A DNA stretch of 64,000 bases, taken from Parietaria judaica. Its lineage: Eukaryota > Streptophyta > Magnoliopsida > Rosales > Urticaceae. A model generated the notes under the pieces. That model searched no databases and was not told the DNA's origin. It saw only the letters and a list, made by a program, of their open reading frames with translations. Positions 37,401 through 49,028 of this stretch are shown piece after piece (the first letter of the stretch is position 1; every line of letters starts with the position of its first letter). The translations under genes and the position numbers were made by a program. The stretch is taken from positions 21,480,001 through 21,544,000 of the forward strand of contig OX940869.1 of NCBI GenBank assembly GCA_954871525.1, written 5' to 3'.

Positions 37401-40400
37401 ATGGACTCCATCTCCTTCTTCATTGCTTCCTGCCACTCCTGCTCGGCTGCTGCCTCCTGGTAATTGGCTGGTTCTTCTGCACACAACAAAGAAAGTTCCT
37501 CCAGGCTCATCTCCACTTTTTGAGTCTGATCGTAAACGTCTGCTAGAGGACGGAATCCTCTTGGGCCGTCTTTTATGGAGGAATCTCCCGAGCTGGACGG
37601 GCTGGTCCTGCTCGGACTTGGTGTCCTGGGTGTATCCGGGCTATTCTCTCCCGGGCTGGGTTCTCTCGTCTCTGGCAAGATTGTTTCCGAGCTGGGTGTT
37701 CCGGGCTGTTCCTGCTCGGCAACATCCTGGTCGTCTTCGACAATGAACTCCACTGAGTTCTGCTCGGGTTCTCCATTCTCGTCGCGCCAATCCCACTTCA
37801 TCTCCTCTTCGAACACAGCATCTCTGCTCACTTGGAGTCTGCCGCGTCGTGGATCGTAGAGTCTGTGTGCCTTGCTTCCTTCTTCAACGCCAAGGTACAC
37901 CATCTTCTGACTCCTGTCATCCAACTTCTTGAGATGTGGTCCCGCAATCTTCACGTGTGCGGTGCATCCGAACACTTTCAAATGTTCTAAGTGGGGTTTC
38001 TTCCCTTTCCACGCCTGGTAGGGGGTACGCTCTCCTAGCGCTTTGGTCGGCAAACGATTGAGCAGGTAGACCGCATGTCTTACTGCTTCTGCCCAGAACC
38101 GGGCTGGAACTTGCATGCTCTTGAGCAAGCTCCTCGCTGTGTTCATCACAGTTCGGTTTCGCCTTTCCACTACGCCATTCTGCTGGGGCGTGTGGGGTGC
38201 AGACAGGTGACGTTGAACTCCTTCCTGGTCGCAGAACTCTCCGAACTGCTGGGAAGTGAATTCTCCTCCTCGGTCTATACGCAAGACCTTTAACCTATGC
38301 ACCGAGCCATTCTCCACGATCTTCTTGAACTTCTTGAAGACCTCAAAGGCTCCGCTCTTTTCCTTAAGCATATAAACCCACATCCAGCGACTGTAATCAT
38401 CAACAAGTAAAAGAAAGTACTTGTTACCTGCCAAAGTTGCTGGGGTGACTGGACCACATAGGTCTGCATGCACCAACTGTAGGGGACTCTCTGCTCGGAA
38501 TTTGGCCTTGATCGGAAACGGTATCCTCGCCTGCTTCGCGATCATGCAGCATTCACATACCTGGTCGGGGTGTTCTATCTTGGGAACCCCGAAGGCCATC
38601 TTCTTCTCGCCCATCATCTTGAGCGCATGAAAATTCACGTGTCCGAGCCGTGCGTGCCATAGCCAAGCCGGGTCCGCCATCGATGCCATGAGACAGACGG
38701 GCTGACACGTCTTCAGGAGAATCTTGTAGAGTCTGTTGGGTGTTCGCTCCACCTTCATCAACAGCTCTCCTTCCTTGGTCCACATCTTCAGGTAGGACCC
38801 TGGCAGCAACACCGTGTTCCCGATCTCAGTCATCTGTCCTAGACTGATGATGTTGCTTTTCAACTTCGGGATGAAATACACCTGGGTCATCAGACGCTGG
38901 TCGCCATTCTTGCACTCGAACAGGATCGACCCTCTGCCTCTGATCTCTACGACTGATCCGTCGCCGAATTTCACGCTGCCCGTGATCTTCTCATCGAGCT
39001 CTTCAAACTTAGCTCGGTCCCCAGTCATGTGGTTGCTAGCTCCGTTGTCTAGATACCATACGTCGGTACTGACCTTCTTCTCTCCGTCTACGAGGAGGTT
39101 TGCAATAACCTTATCCTCGATGAGGAAAACCTTCTCGCTGGTCTCCTCCGGACAGGTCTGCTCGGCCTTTGGGCTGATCGGCACACTGATCACTTCTGCC
39201 CGGGCCTTGGCGTCACACTCGCCATTCTGTTCGTCCAGGTGCGTTTCCTGCTCGGCAAACAACAATGCCGGCTGGTCGTCTGGGAATCTTGCTAGATTCG
39301 CCTCTTCGCCCTGGTTCCTGCTCCGGCACTCAGATGTAAAATGCCCAAGCTTCTGACAATTGTAGCACTTCACTGTGCTCTTGTCTCTCCTGGTCGTGCC
39401 TTCCTGACGGGTAGATCCACTGCCGCGACCTCGCATGTCCCGACCTCGACCTCGTCCACGACCCTGTCCGCGTCCTCGGACTTCTCCACCAAAGCTGTTC
39501 TGACCTGAGGGTCTTGTAGAAAACTCGGCTCCCCCGGTTTTCTGCTGTCTGGCCGTCCACTCTTCATGCGTGAGCAGGAGGTTCTTCTCATCGTCTTTGT
39601 CACCGTAATTCCGAAGTCTCTCTTCGTGGGCCTTGAGACGACCAACAACCTCCTCGACCGACATGGTCTTGAGATCGCCAAACTGCTCGATCGATGTCAC
39701 GATCTGCATGTACCTGTGAGGCACTGCTCGGAGAAACTTCTTGACGACGGTGGTCTCCTCCACCTTGTCTCCCAGCGAGCGTATGCCGGTCACAATGGAC
39801 GTGAGCCGCATAGCGAAATCATCAATTGATTCGCTCTCCCTCATCCTCATGACCTCGAACTCACTCTTCAAGGTCTGGACCTTTGCCTCCTTGACGCGAT
39901 CTGCGCCCATGTGCATGGTCTGAAGAGTTTTCCATGCTTCCTTCGCGGAATCTTTCTCGGCAAGCATGAGAAGAACTTCTTCCGGAACTGCTTGGTAGAT
40001 AGCAGCTAGAGCCATTCTTTCCTTGCACCCTTCGACACCGCCGTTCTCTACGGCCTCCCATACTCCCTGCGCCTACAGATTCACCCTCATCTTCAACGCC
40101 CACACGGCGTAATTGCTCTTCGTGAGCATGGGGTAATGGAGTGTTACTGTGCCTTCTCTGGTGTCTGGTTTTGGCGCGACCAGAACTCCGTCGATTGGTG
40201 ACTCTGATGATGAAGACATGTTCTTCGATTGAAGCTCTGATACCACTTGTTGGATCCCAATTCACGGATCTGCAAAGAACACGAATAACACCAAAAGAAA
40301 TCGAACCAAAAATAAAGGACACAAACTTTTGGGAGAAGAAATTCTCTTGATTAATAATCGAAGGCTAAATACAAGAAGATAAACTCAAAAATTCTAATGG

Positions 40401-43400
40401 ACTCTACTCGTGTTCACCCGAGCTGGGCTGAACGGCTGTCCGTCTTCTGTTCTGGTCGGTACCCGGGCTGACTCCTCGCAAGTGTTTCTGCCCGTCCTGG
40501 GTTCTGGTCGTCACCCGGACTAAGTCAAGCTTAAGCTCACATTGACTTGATTAAACTTAAAAGAAGAAATATGAACATTAAAATTCTATTTCGGATTTAT
40601 CTTACTTATATTTGCGATTTCAATATTGTTAATCAATTTATGATCATATTAATAGGACCATATACTTTTACACATGGTTTTCTCAAAATATATTAGCTTA
40701 TTATCTTATCGAAATTAATAAATTTTTATAATATTCCAAGTAGAATTTGGACAAAATATTATTTTAGAGAATTGATTAATGTATCAAATATTAAGAACTT
40801 ACTTGAACAGGCTTACGGAAGCAACAATCAAGGCAAGTCTTTTGGTAAAGAACTGGACTTTCCGTGTCCATTTGAACAACTTGAGACTTCTCCGCTTCTT
40901 CGTTGGTGGCGCGGAATGAGAGATAGTACCGGAGACTGGTCAACCGGTTGTACCCTTTCTTTATCTCTCGGCAGCAACTCCTCGAAACTTCTACAGCCGG
41001 ACGGTAAAGCTCACCAGGTTTCTGCGAATTCGGAGCAAACTGAAGCTCTATAGATTTGAAAGGAGAGAAACGACCGAGACTTGAGACTGTCGCGGTACCT
41101 CTTGCAGCTCTGACACCACGAAGAACACCGAATCGGTGTTGACCGTGTCGTAGAGCCGGATCCGGCGCAGCTCTCTGGTGCAAGGCTCGGGCAGGCTCAC
41201 CACGGGAGGCCCGTTTCTGACTCCTCTGGGGAACGAAAGCACTTTTGCCCAGTAACCCACGTACCGCCTTTGGCTCGGTATCGAAACCTGTCGAGAATCA
41301 TTGGCGTTATTTGTTACCATATGCCAATTTTCTTGAAATAGCGGATAAAGTACCCACTCCTTCGTTATTGGTGGTCCTTCTTAGAGCGTACAATTGAAGA
41401 GCGTCGTCTTTAGACATTCCACAGTATACAAGGTAGGCACACACCATTAAGCCTGTTCGCCCTTTTCCTGCCTGAAAATATTTGAGAGCTCCTAATTTAA
41501 TAGAATAAATTATTTACTAAATTAAATTATGCTTTAATTTTAGCTTATAATTTTATTGTTCTTATAGAATTTAATTATATTATTGAATATTATCAATAAA
41601 TTACTAAATTATTATAAAAATACAACTATTATTAAAACAACGCATACAAGTATTAACTAAAAGATAACAAATTAATCATATGTATATATAATACACATAC
41701 ATTAGAAATTGAAACACACTTGCATTAGAATTGAAATTGTAAAATATACATGAAATTTCATCAACGTATTGATGACTATTTCTTAATATAATATTTGTTT
41801 ACATAATTATAATAATAATTAAATGTATTTATATTTTTTTTTCAAGAATATAAATTAATTATGAATGGAAATGTAAGAAATATAAGTTAAAGTTGGGTAG
41901 TTCTACAAATTAATAACATAGAAAATAAGATGCAAAATATTGGCTTCTTGGACTATTGTTTAATTACATACAAGATGAATAAACGTGCCCAGAAAATATA
42001 GTGTTTGGCCCGGGAGAACATAATAAAATACCATGCAGTGAACGACGGCGATGTGTTTCGCGTGAGCGGAATGCCAAGAATGCACGCTCTCGCAAAAAAG
42101 TTTGATCATTTCGAGATGGGGGACATGGTTATCGTCGAAAGGATACGCCTCCACGCGTCCGTGGAAATTAATTGGGTCGTAGTTCTCCTCTATACAAAGA
42201 TTGTAGATCTGCAAACACCGCAAGAAGTTAGCCCGAGATAACGCAGTGCCAACCTATATATAAAAAACCTCTTTCATAATGTCAAGTATCATGAAGTTTT
42301 AAATTATTGTGAGGTTTCACCCCAAACTAATTGGTTTATGGAAGAGCCATATGATACATGACACGTGACGGAGGGAGGGGGATCGAAAAATGGCACGTGC
42401 CTTTCCTCATCCTCAGTCTAAAGAAGAAAAAAAATCACATATTCAAATATCTATATTATTTATTAAAAAATTAAAACCCTAATTGTGTGTCCTCTCTCTT
42501 TCTTATGTTTATGAGAAATGGCTCTTAATATAGCCAAATTGAAACGTTTGATTAGCCAAATAGCCAACCTTTCCCTTTTCTTTGCAAAATAACAAAATTG
42601 ATGAGGTGGCTATTTAATAACATATTTTATACTTATAATACCCTTTTAACATATTAACGTGTATTAACAAAGTTATTTTTTCTTAAAAATAAGAACATTT
42701 ACTTGTGTTTACAGAAAATCTATATTAACGTGTATTAACTGAGTTAATTTGTTTAAAAATAAAAAATCGTGATTAAAATTTTAACAAAAAATTTATTTAT
42801 TTTTAAACAAATTAACTTAGTTAATACACATTAATATAGTTAATACACGTTAATACAAGAGTAATACGGTCTTTCGTGATTTATTAATGTGGTTGATTGG
42901 CTATTTGACAATATTAATCAAAAGATTGACTATTTTGCAAAATACTTTTTCTAGTTTGGCTATATCCCTATGTTTATTCTTTTCTCTTCCACTCACTCAC
43001 AAGAATTTCTCACTCTCAACCGCTTAGTCATATTGTCTCACACTCTCACATCCTAAGAACACACCATACAATCTTCACTTTTCTTTTCGATCTCCATATT
43101 TTCTCAATATATCAACTATTATAAGTCTTTTTCTCTCTCTTCCAATTCCCCTCTTATTTGCACTTCCATATGTTATTTTCTTGTTCACCACCTTAATAGA
43201 TCAGAACGCATACCCGTCTGGTCGTCATCTGCCTCGCCAACGGACGACAGCCTAACTTCGCAAATTGCAGTTCGTCGGCACTTATTTCGCTAGATTTCTT
43301 TCTTGTTGGCACTTATTTTGCTGGATTTCTGTCTCGCCGACATTTAAGTTAATAAGTTAATAAAAATTACTTGGTGACATTTTTATTTTGAAAGGCTTGA

Positions 43401-44339
43401 TCTGTCACAATATCTCTTGACTACATCAACTAATAAAAATATGTTACTTGAATTTGTTTTCTTTCATCGGGCCCGTGTATTATTTATCCTTAAGATCTCC
43501 TTTATTTTAATATTTTTTTCACATACAAAATCCTATGTTTATTTGTCTTTAATTTCATTGCTATTTTGTGGTCTGGTTTATAATTGATTTACTATATTAA
43601 CGTCCATATACATATTTCTAAATGTAAGAGAGGTTACTAACTAACTATTATATATAGGAAAACTTCAATTTGTATGCCTCAACACACAAGTTTGAACGAA
43701 ATTGTTCCTCATTTGAAAAAAAAAAAAAAAACAATAATTATGCCCTTACTTTTAGTCTTTAAGTTAAACACTTTTATTCTTCAGTTAAACAGTTTTTCAA
43801 AATAATCGATTTAGACACTTTTAGTCTTTAATTTAAACATGTTTGTTCTTACGGTTAAACAGTTTTAATTTAGGAAATTATACAGAAAAAACTGTTTAAA
43901 ATTTTTTCGACACTTTTGGTCTTTAAGTCAAACACTTTGGGGCATAATTATTGAAAGTTATTAAAATGAGGAACAATTTCGTTCAAACTTCAGTTTGGGG
44001 CATACAAAATTAAGTTTTTCTATATATAATATTGAGCTTGGCAATGTTGTTAAATACCTTGTAATGGTCCTCATGCACAACGTCGAGCACAAACTTTACT
44101 TGCCAAAGGGGGTTGCGGAACATGGCCCGCATGCGCTCCGCGGGAAACGACATGGCGAGCAAGCGATCCGTTATGTACGACATGTCGAGATCGAAGCCCG
44201 AGATCAGCATCCGCCGCCGCTGCCTGGAAACCAGGTTTCGGATGAAAAAAGTCTTGCTGATATAGTTGATGAGATGGTGCTGCAGCGTCAAGTCTTCGAT
44301 GTGCCGAACGGGTTCTTGTTTTGAATAACCTAATCCCAT
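34421..44339 (-). CDS. PTEN1: PTEN-like dual-specificity/PI 3-phosphatase, seven exons
   Basis: Exons (minus): 44058-44339, 42032-42208, 41358-41471, 41099-41287, 40803-41021, 35045-35146, 34421-34588. All have GT/AG borders and join in phase to 416 residues, the usual plant PTEN1 length. Residues 1-190 are the tyrosine-phosphatase-like domain: [13 protein letters not shown] near 32-44, a YPFDDNH general-acid loop (Asp120), and the P-loop HCMAGKGRTG with catalytic Cys152 and Arg158. Residues 192-399 form the C2 domain ([42 protein letters not shown]). The tail is Ser-rich. The family removes the 3-phosphate from phosphoinositides; Arabidopsis PTEN1 is required in pollen. The P-loop has Met where human PTEN has Lys; I believe this is normal for plant PTEN1 but could not check. 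Intron 5 (35147-40802) holds a 4.9-kb copia element on the same strand, and intron 1 two MITEs. Start: first ATG after an in-frame TAA. Confidence 0.93.
35627..35920 (-). repeat. Copia 3' LTR
   Basis: 294 bp, TGTTGGATCCC...AAGCTCACA on the plus strand. The polyprotein stop codon (35783) falls inside it. Confidence 0.95.
35783..40219 (-). pseudogene. Copia gag-pol polyprotein, one premature stop
   Basis: The frame opens at ATG 40219, 15 bases after the primer site, with an MSSSSES start. A TAG at 40073-40075 (codon 49) interrupts it; from the Met at 40015 it is open for 1410 residues. Numbering from that Met: gag helices 1-150; RG-rich stretch 178-200; zinc knuckle [14 protein letters not shown] 217-230; protease WYLDNGAS 320-327; integrase zinc site H454, H459, C487, C490; integrase triad D518, D581, E617 (35 residues between the last two); reverse transcriptase with D957 and YVDD 1042-1045; RNase H with D1207, E1248, D1284. 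All catalytic residues are present. The order integrase, reverse transcriptase, RNase H defines copia. Only the gag start is broken, so enzyme production would need readthrough or internal initiation. GC content is far above that of the flanking intron. Confidence 0.95.
35921..35933 (-). promoter_or_regulatory. Copia polypurine tract
   Basis: The minus strand reads acgggggagaa directly before the 3' LTR, the primer for plus-strand DNA synthesis. Confidence 0.85.
40234..40245 (-). promoter_or_regulatory. Copia primer-binding site (tRNA-iMet type)
   Basis: The minus strand reads TGGTATCAGAGC two bases from the 5' LTR. Confidence 0.95.
40248..40541 (-). repeat. Copia 5' LTR
   Basis: 294 bp, nearly identical to 35627-35920 (one substitution seen). 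Confidence 0.95.
42513..42968. mobile_element. Mutator-type MITE in PTEN1 intron 1
   Basis: 456 bp flanked by a perfect 9-bp duplication, tatgtttat (42504-42512 and 42969-42977), the Mutator hallmark. The ends are inverted (left: tagccaaattgaaacg...agccaaatagccaacc; right: ggttgattggctatttg...tagtttggctatat). The start gagaaatggctc...tagcca is like that of the Pack-MULE at 61315, so both belong to one family. It is AT-rich and non-coding. Confidence 0.85.
43657..44020. mobile_element. Hairpin MITE in PTEN1 intron 1
   Basis: 364 bp. The first ~85 bases (ggaaaacttcaatttgtatgcc ... ttgaacgaaattgttcctcatt ... caataattatgccc) are repeated as an inverted copy at the right end. Both sides are flanked by tatatata, so a TA or an 8-bp duplication cannot be told apart. 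The middle has repeated 'tttagtctttaa.ttaaac' words. The right end is only 37 bases from the exon 1 donor. Confidence 0.75.
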
Positions 44340-45688
44340 GTTATGAGATCGTTGAATCCTATATTACCCTACACAGCAAGTAACGTTTCAGTATTAAGTT
44401 TCGATCGAGATTTTTTTATCTTCACAAACAAAATATAATTAAGTAAAATTGACCATATCATCAGTGAGATATAAAAGCTTGGGATCAATCATACATTTTC
44501 CGGATAATCGCGGCAAAAAATCCAAGCTTTGACAAATTGAGGCGGCAAAGTCCAAAGTGAAAAAACTGCGGCAAAGTAGTACCCAAAATTAACAAATGTG
44601 AGACGGAGTATTTTTTCGTCTAATTTTTTTCACGGCCGTTGGTCAGTTTGTTAGCATAGACGTGCTATCGAATCATATCTAACATAACCATATGTATTCA
44701 TCTACTTATCTAGCATCTTCTATCATTTGGATTCGACGGGAAAAAAATTGGACAAAAAATGTGTCACCTCACGTTCGTTGACTTTGATTAATGTTATCAT
44801 CATTTTTTCAGTTTAAACATCAAAATTTAACTACTTTTGTCGTGATTACCCCTACACAGAACTAGTTCTGCTTCATATTGAAATAATGCATGCGTCATTG
44901 CGTTGTATCATGGAAAGGATCGAAAAATATGATAGCTGACCAAAATTCAAGACGATGGTGATGAGGACTAGTCATTGATCCTCTTTAAGTTGGGAGGCTT
45001 GATGATCTTAGTCTTCCTTCGGTATCTTCTTTTTCAAGTCATCATTCGAATCCATATCTCCAGAGTTCTGAATGAATTATCCCATGAAACCAAATATTTA
45101 CTAACTGCAATCTGCAAAATAAAAGATAAATAAACCCTTTTTCCTATAAAACCAAATGCTTACCTGATATGAAGATATAATTGCCTGTCCGTAATGAAGA
45201 AATCAATCAGGAAATTAAGAACAATTCGAAACGTAAAATGGATTTTGATTTTTCAGGAATATTAGGAATGAAGAAATGAGGAGCTATTAAGTGATTTTTT
45301 TTCGGGCATAGAAAATCTGAGGGAGAAAATTGGTGGGTCTAGATTTGGAGGATTTTTGGAGCAGAATTAGCCGACAACTTAGCTTTCTGTCTTTGGCAAA
45401 TAGAGTTTTATTTCTGATATCTAATTACTTTTTGGCGGGTATTTAGGGTTTCAATTTTGGACTTATAATCGGTTCGGGCCCGTTCCTGGTTTTGTCTTCA
45501 TCCGCGGTCAAGGAAAAAAATAATATCCGAAACTGCGTATATAAAAATATATATAATATATATGTCGGTTCTTAGAGAGCTGTGGAATCGGATTGTCTCC
45601 GTGCGATAAATCTTATCAAAGGCGGATCGTTTAGAGGTATTCAAGGTCCGATCGTGGAGGATATTATCTCTTTGTCAAGGATGGTAGG
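44340..45688. other. Region upstream of the PTEN-like gene
   Basis: No gene seen. The 5' leader and promoter of the PTEN-like gene should be here (minus strand), but I see no convincing TATA box near 44340. A short repeat at 44520-44640, related to 28375-28530, contains 'gcggcaaagt' words. Confidence 0.4.
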
Positions 45689-46890
45689 CAGGGCCGTCCC
45701 TGAGTTTGTCGGGGCCCTAGGCGAAGACTGATTTTGGGGCCCCTATTGTAAAAATAAATATCAATACAAAAAATATAAAAATATTTGAAGAATACATTAC
45801 TCATTTAAATATGACACGTTTAGCGTTTTTAGAGGCAAAAGTACAAATTAAATCTTTATAGTCGAGTTTTTGAACCATATCTTGTTCGATAGACAATAAT
45901 GCTAAACCGCTCAATCTATCCTGGGACATGGTTGATCGAAGATAAGACTTGATCAATTTTAACTTTGAGAAGCTTCGTTCTGCGTGCGCAACAGTGACCG
46001 GTATGGTTAGCATAATCCGATAAGCAATCCAAGCATTTGGATAACTACAATCTAACTCTTGAATGTAGTTCAAAACATCGATTGCTCTTGTCATGTCGTT
46101 TGGCACATTCTGACTTAGCATTTTCAATTCCTTCAAGAGGTCGTCCGCATCAATATCTGAAATTTCGTTGTGCTCCATCGACTTCGTAAGATTGGTGCAA
46201 AAACTCTTCAAACTATCTCTATCTGCAACCTTTAGTTTATTCAAATCAAGTAAAAGCCCGAACTGTTTTTCAAAACTCTGAAATTGTTCAAACCTAAATG
46301 AAATAATAAAAAATCATCACATCAAATTATGAAGAAAAAAACTAATGTATAAGAAAGTAAAAGTTATATAAGAAATGTTCTAACCTGATACTGAATGAAG
46401 AAATTGCTTGATCAACTATATAGAGAAAGTAGTTTGTTTTGAAGATTTCTATCCCCGAACGTGAAGCTACTTCTCCAGCACTATCATCAAACTGTTTTTT
46501 TCTTTGAACTTTCCGTTTTTCCATAAACTTTGGTTCTATTTCCATCTCTCTGGCTATCTCTGAAGCATCCACCATAGCTTGATCAAATCCATTTTTCCTA
46601 TAGTCAAGTAAACTACCAAGTTCTCTCATAGCAACATCAATTTGCATATCCTTATTCTGAAGAACTTTGCTAACAATGTTGACAGCAAATAACAAATCAT
46701 GCCAAATTACTAATGACAACAAAAACTCAAAGTTTTGAATATTGTAAACCGCAAGAGTCTCCGCATCACTTTTTGTCGTTGCATCTTCTTCGCCATTTAC
46801 CAGGAACATCAGAGCTTCTTTTATTTTTGAAGCTTGGTATCTAACTGGTTTACTGCTATCAATATGACTTTCCCAACGTAGCATGCCGGT
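45689..46890 (-). mobile_element. Truncated hAT transposon (transposase 3' half and terminus)
   Basis: The left end, cagggccgtccctgag...tcggggccctaggcgaag, is the CAGGGCCG-type terminal repeat common to plant hAT elements of the ZMYM1-like group. The transposase C-terminal exons follow on the minus strand. The element is cut off at about 46890 and no right terminus is seen. Confidence 0.7.
45801..46884 (-). pseudogene. hAT transposase C-terminal half (dimerisation domain)
   Basis: Two exon-like pieces on the minus strand: 46385-46884 and 45801-46293, with matching donor (atcag|gtta) and acceptor (tttag|gttt) that join FSI-R-FEQFQSF in frame. The first starts with RWESHIDSSKPVRYQ, a hAT core motif. 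The second ends with the dimerisation domain: YRIMLTIPVTVAHAERSFSK, then LKLIKSYLRSTMSQDRL and LALLSIE. These are typical of ZMYM1-like/'TTF-type zinc finger with hAT dimerisation' proteins. The N-terminal zinc finger and first catalytic part are missing, so the gene is broken although this stretch keeps its frame. Confidence 0.8.
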
Positions 46891-47450
46891 GGGTCTCCTC
46901 TTTGTCTACGGACTTTTGGTGTTTTAGCTGCGCGGAATGGCTTTTCATTGATGTTCGTAGGGATTTCATCTCCCCAGTTCAATACAAAAGCATTATTTTC
47001 CCTCAAATATATATATATATATATATATGTTATAAATCATGGGATTTCTTGGATGTCAACTTTATGATAGATAGGCATGTGAGGTTCATTGTAACACAAA
47101 TCAAAGAGAAACAGTAAATCTCTATTCCCCCTCTTATTCTCTCTTCTTGTTATTTTCTTAGCTTACTCTTAATTGTTTTAGCGATGATTGCAATGTAAAT
47201 CAATATGTTTAAAATTTACGTAGAAAAGCCTAGCAAAAGTTATGTATTTTCAATTATTATTGCGATGAGGACAATACTTAGTGAATTTATGTTTCAAATT
47301 GTCTCAAACATCCTAGAGAAATTTAGATATTTTTATAATTGCGATAATGGCAATACAATGGTTGGATTCTTTTTTATAAATCCATTAAAAAAAGTCTAGG
47401 AAAAGTAAAAAAATTTAATATATTTTTTTTTCAATGATGGTAAATTGGTG
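46891..47450. other. Intergenic, TA microsatellite
   Basis: A short (AT)n run at 47008-47029 and AT-rich DNA. 'gaaaagcctagcaaaagt/gaaattta' words recur at 47222-47420. No gene is seen. Confidence 0.4.
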
Positions 47451-48886
47451 AAAGTTAATGTGTTAATGCGCGAATTTCAATTAACATGTACATGGTCCAC
47501 AGTTCAACCCCAGGGCTGGACCATGTGGTCGTGTGGGCAGTCTGGTGTGGAGTCAGCATGGGTTGACTTAGCTGAAGGTGAATCGTCATCTTCAACGTTG
47601 CATAAACTATCTTGTCTTCGTGTTTTCCTTCCTCAGCGACCTCCCGGGGGCGAGAGGAACCTGCAAAAAGAAAAATATTGTTGCCGCACCCCGTCACTAT
47701 ATAGCATGGTTGTCTATGTATCGTCTAGTAGTTTAGACGAATCAGGTTATCAGGTAGTTCACGTCAAATCAGAAGAGGAATAAGGTCCGTGACGACGGTA
47801 TGAATCCCCGTAGGTAAGATCATCAGTGGATGGCACCACATGAGAACCTTGAAGGCGAGATGATCTTGACATCTAGAGAGTTTGGATCCAGGTGGTCGTT
47901 ACGATGAGCTCCGATGCGAAACTGTTCTTCCTGGCGAGCTCCGTAGCAATGTAGGCGCACTAGGCAAGGTTTGGGGTTGAGTCAACCCTACTGGTAAGCT
48001 TTCGTGACGAAGACAACCTTTCTGGCGAGGCTTAGTCCCTCTCAACGTCTCAGCTCAAATCAGGCCTTCCTGGCAAGCTTCGGGGGCGACGTTGCGCGAG
48101 CCGAAGGTGGCACGAGGAGATGATTTTTTTTAGAGAGAAAGTAGAGCGAGAAGCTCTATAAAAAGTCGTATTGAAAAGTGAGAATGAGGCTCCGATTTAA
48201 AGGAAAAAAGTGTAACCATTTTTTCTCATTTTAGGGCATCTAAAATGAATATTCCTTGAAGATACCATCATAAAACTCATGGAGCCTTACCAAGGGGTAC
48301 ATCGCCGGTTTTCGTTGCCAGACGCAGGGATCGCCGAATGTTATTGCCAAGTACGGGGCCTCTCCGGGTATCTTGTGAGCTTGCCGATAGGATCGGAGGA
48401 TGTCTTGGAGCGTCCTTGATGTCCTCGTGAGCTCGGATTGTCTTAAAACTTGATGCTTGTTGAGTAATTCTGCTTGTTGGATTTGTTAGCGATTTTTCGC
48501 ATGTCGTCCTGGGAATTTAACATCGCCAAGAGAGCTTATCTTCCTCGGAACGTAGCCAGAAGAGAATTTCTCGATCGGGGCTTTGTTGGGGGAGCTTCGT
48601 ATAAGTATTTGTCTTCACGACCGGGATCCTCTAAGGTGGTTGTTTCCTTGCCGAGAATCCCCTAAGGTGGTTGTTTCCTCGCCGAGGACCTTTTAAGGTC
48701 ACTGAGGACACCTTTAGGTCATCGGGAAGTAGTCTTTGGTCTTCGAGCTCCGTCTCTTAGGCTTTTCCTTCCGCTTTTCATCTAACGGGCTTGGACTTAG
48801 GCCTCTGAGCTTTGACTTTCCTTCATGGGATTTGACTTTTATATTTTGGGCTCATATTTTCAATTGTTCGAAAAATACCCATAACA
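47450..48886 (-). mobile_element. LTR-like remnant, minus orientation
   Basis: The right end cccataaca|ttaacccctag reads on the minus strand as a purine tract (ctaggggttaa) followed by TGTTATGGG, a typical polypurine tract/3' LTR border. Inside, on the minus strand, a TATA-like 'ttttatagag' and CT-rich 'tttctctctaaaaa' sit near 48125-48165. The left end is not fixed. The 'tttttgcaggt.cctc.ctcgcc' stretch near 47660 (minus) resembles 58433 (plus), so the two remnants may be related. Confidence 0.4.
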
Positions 48887-49028
48887 TTAACCCCTAGTTT
48901 CTTGGGTAATGAAATTGCGATAAACTTTATTTTTCAAACTAGGGTGCCTTGTGTAGTTTGGTAAGACTCGGAGGCCGTTAGAGATTACGATCTCCGACCC
49001 GGTTCACCAAGAAACTACAAGTCCATTT

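Larger units (their letters stand above)
35627..40541 (-). mobile_element. Nearly intact Ty1/copia retrotransposon in PTEN1 intron 5
   Basis: 4915 bp with two 294-bp LTRs (35627-35920 and 40248-40541) that differ at one base that I can find (aaagtacac against aaaggacac). The target duplication is ttgac at 35622-35626 and 40542-40546. The primer site and polypurine tract are present. It lies in the same orientation as the host gene, entirely between exons 5 and 6. The near-identical LTRs mean a recent insertion. Confidence 0.97.

Noticed and set aside
36026..39923. Plus-strand frames of up to 180 codons
   Set aside because: Shadows of the GC-rich copia polyprotein on the minus strand.
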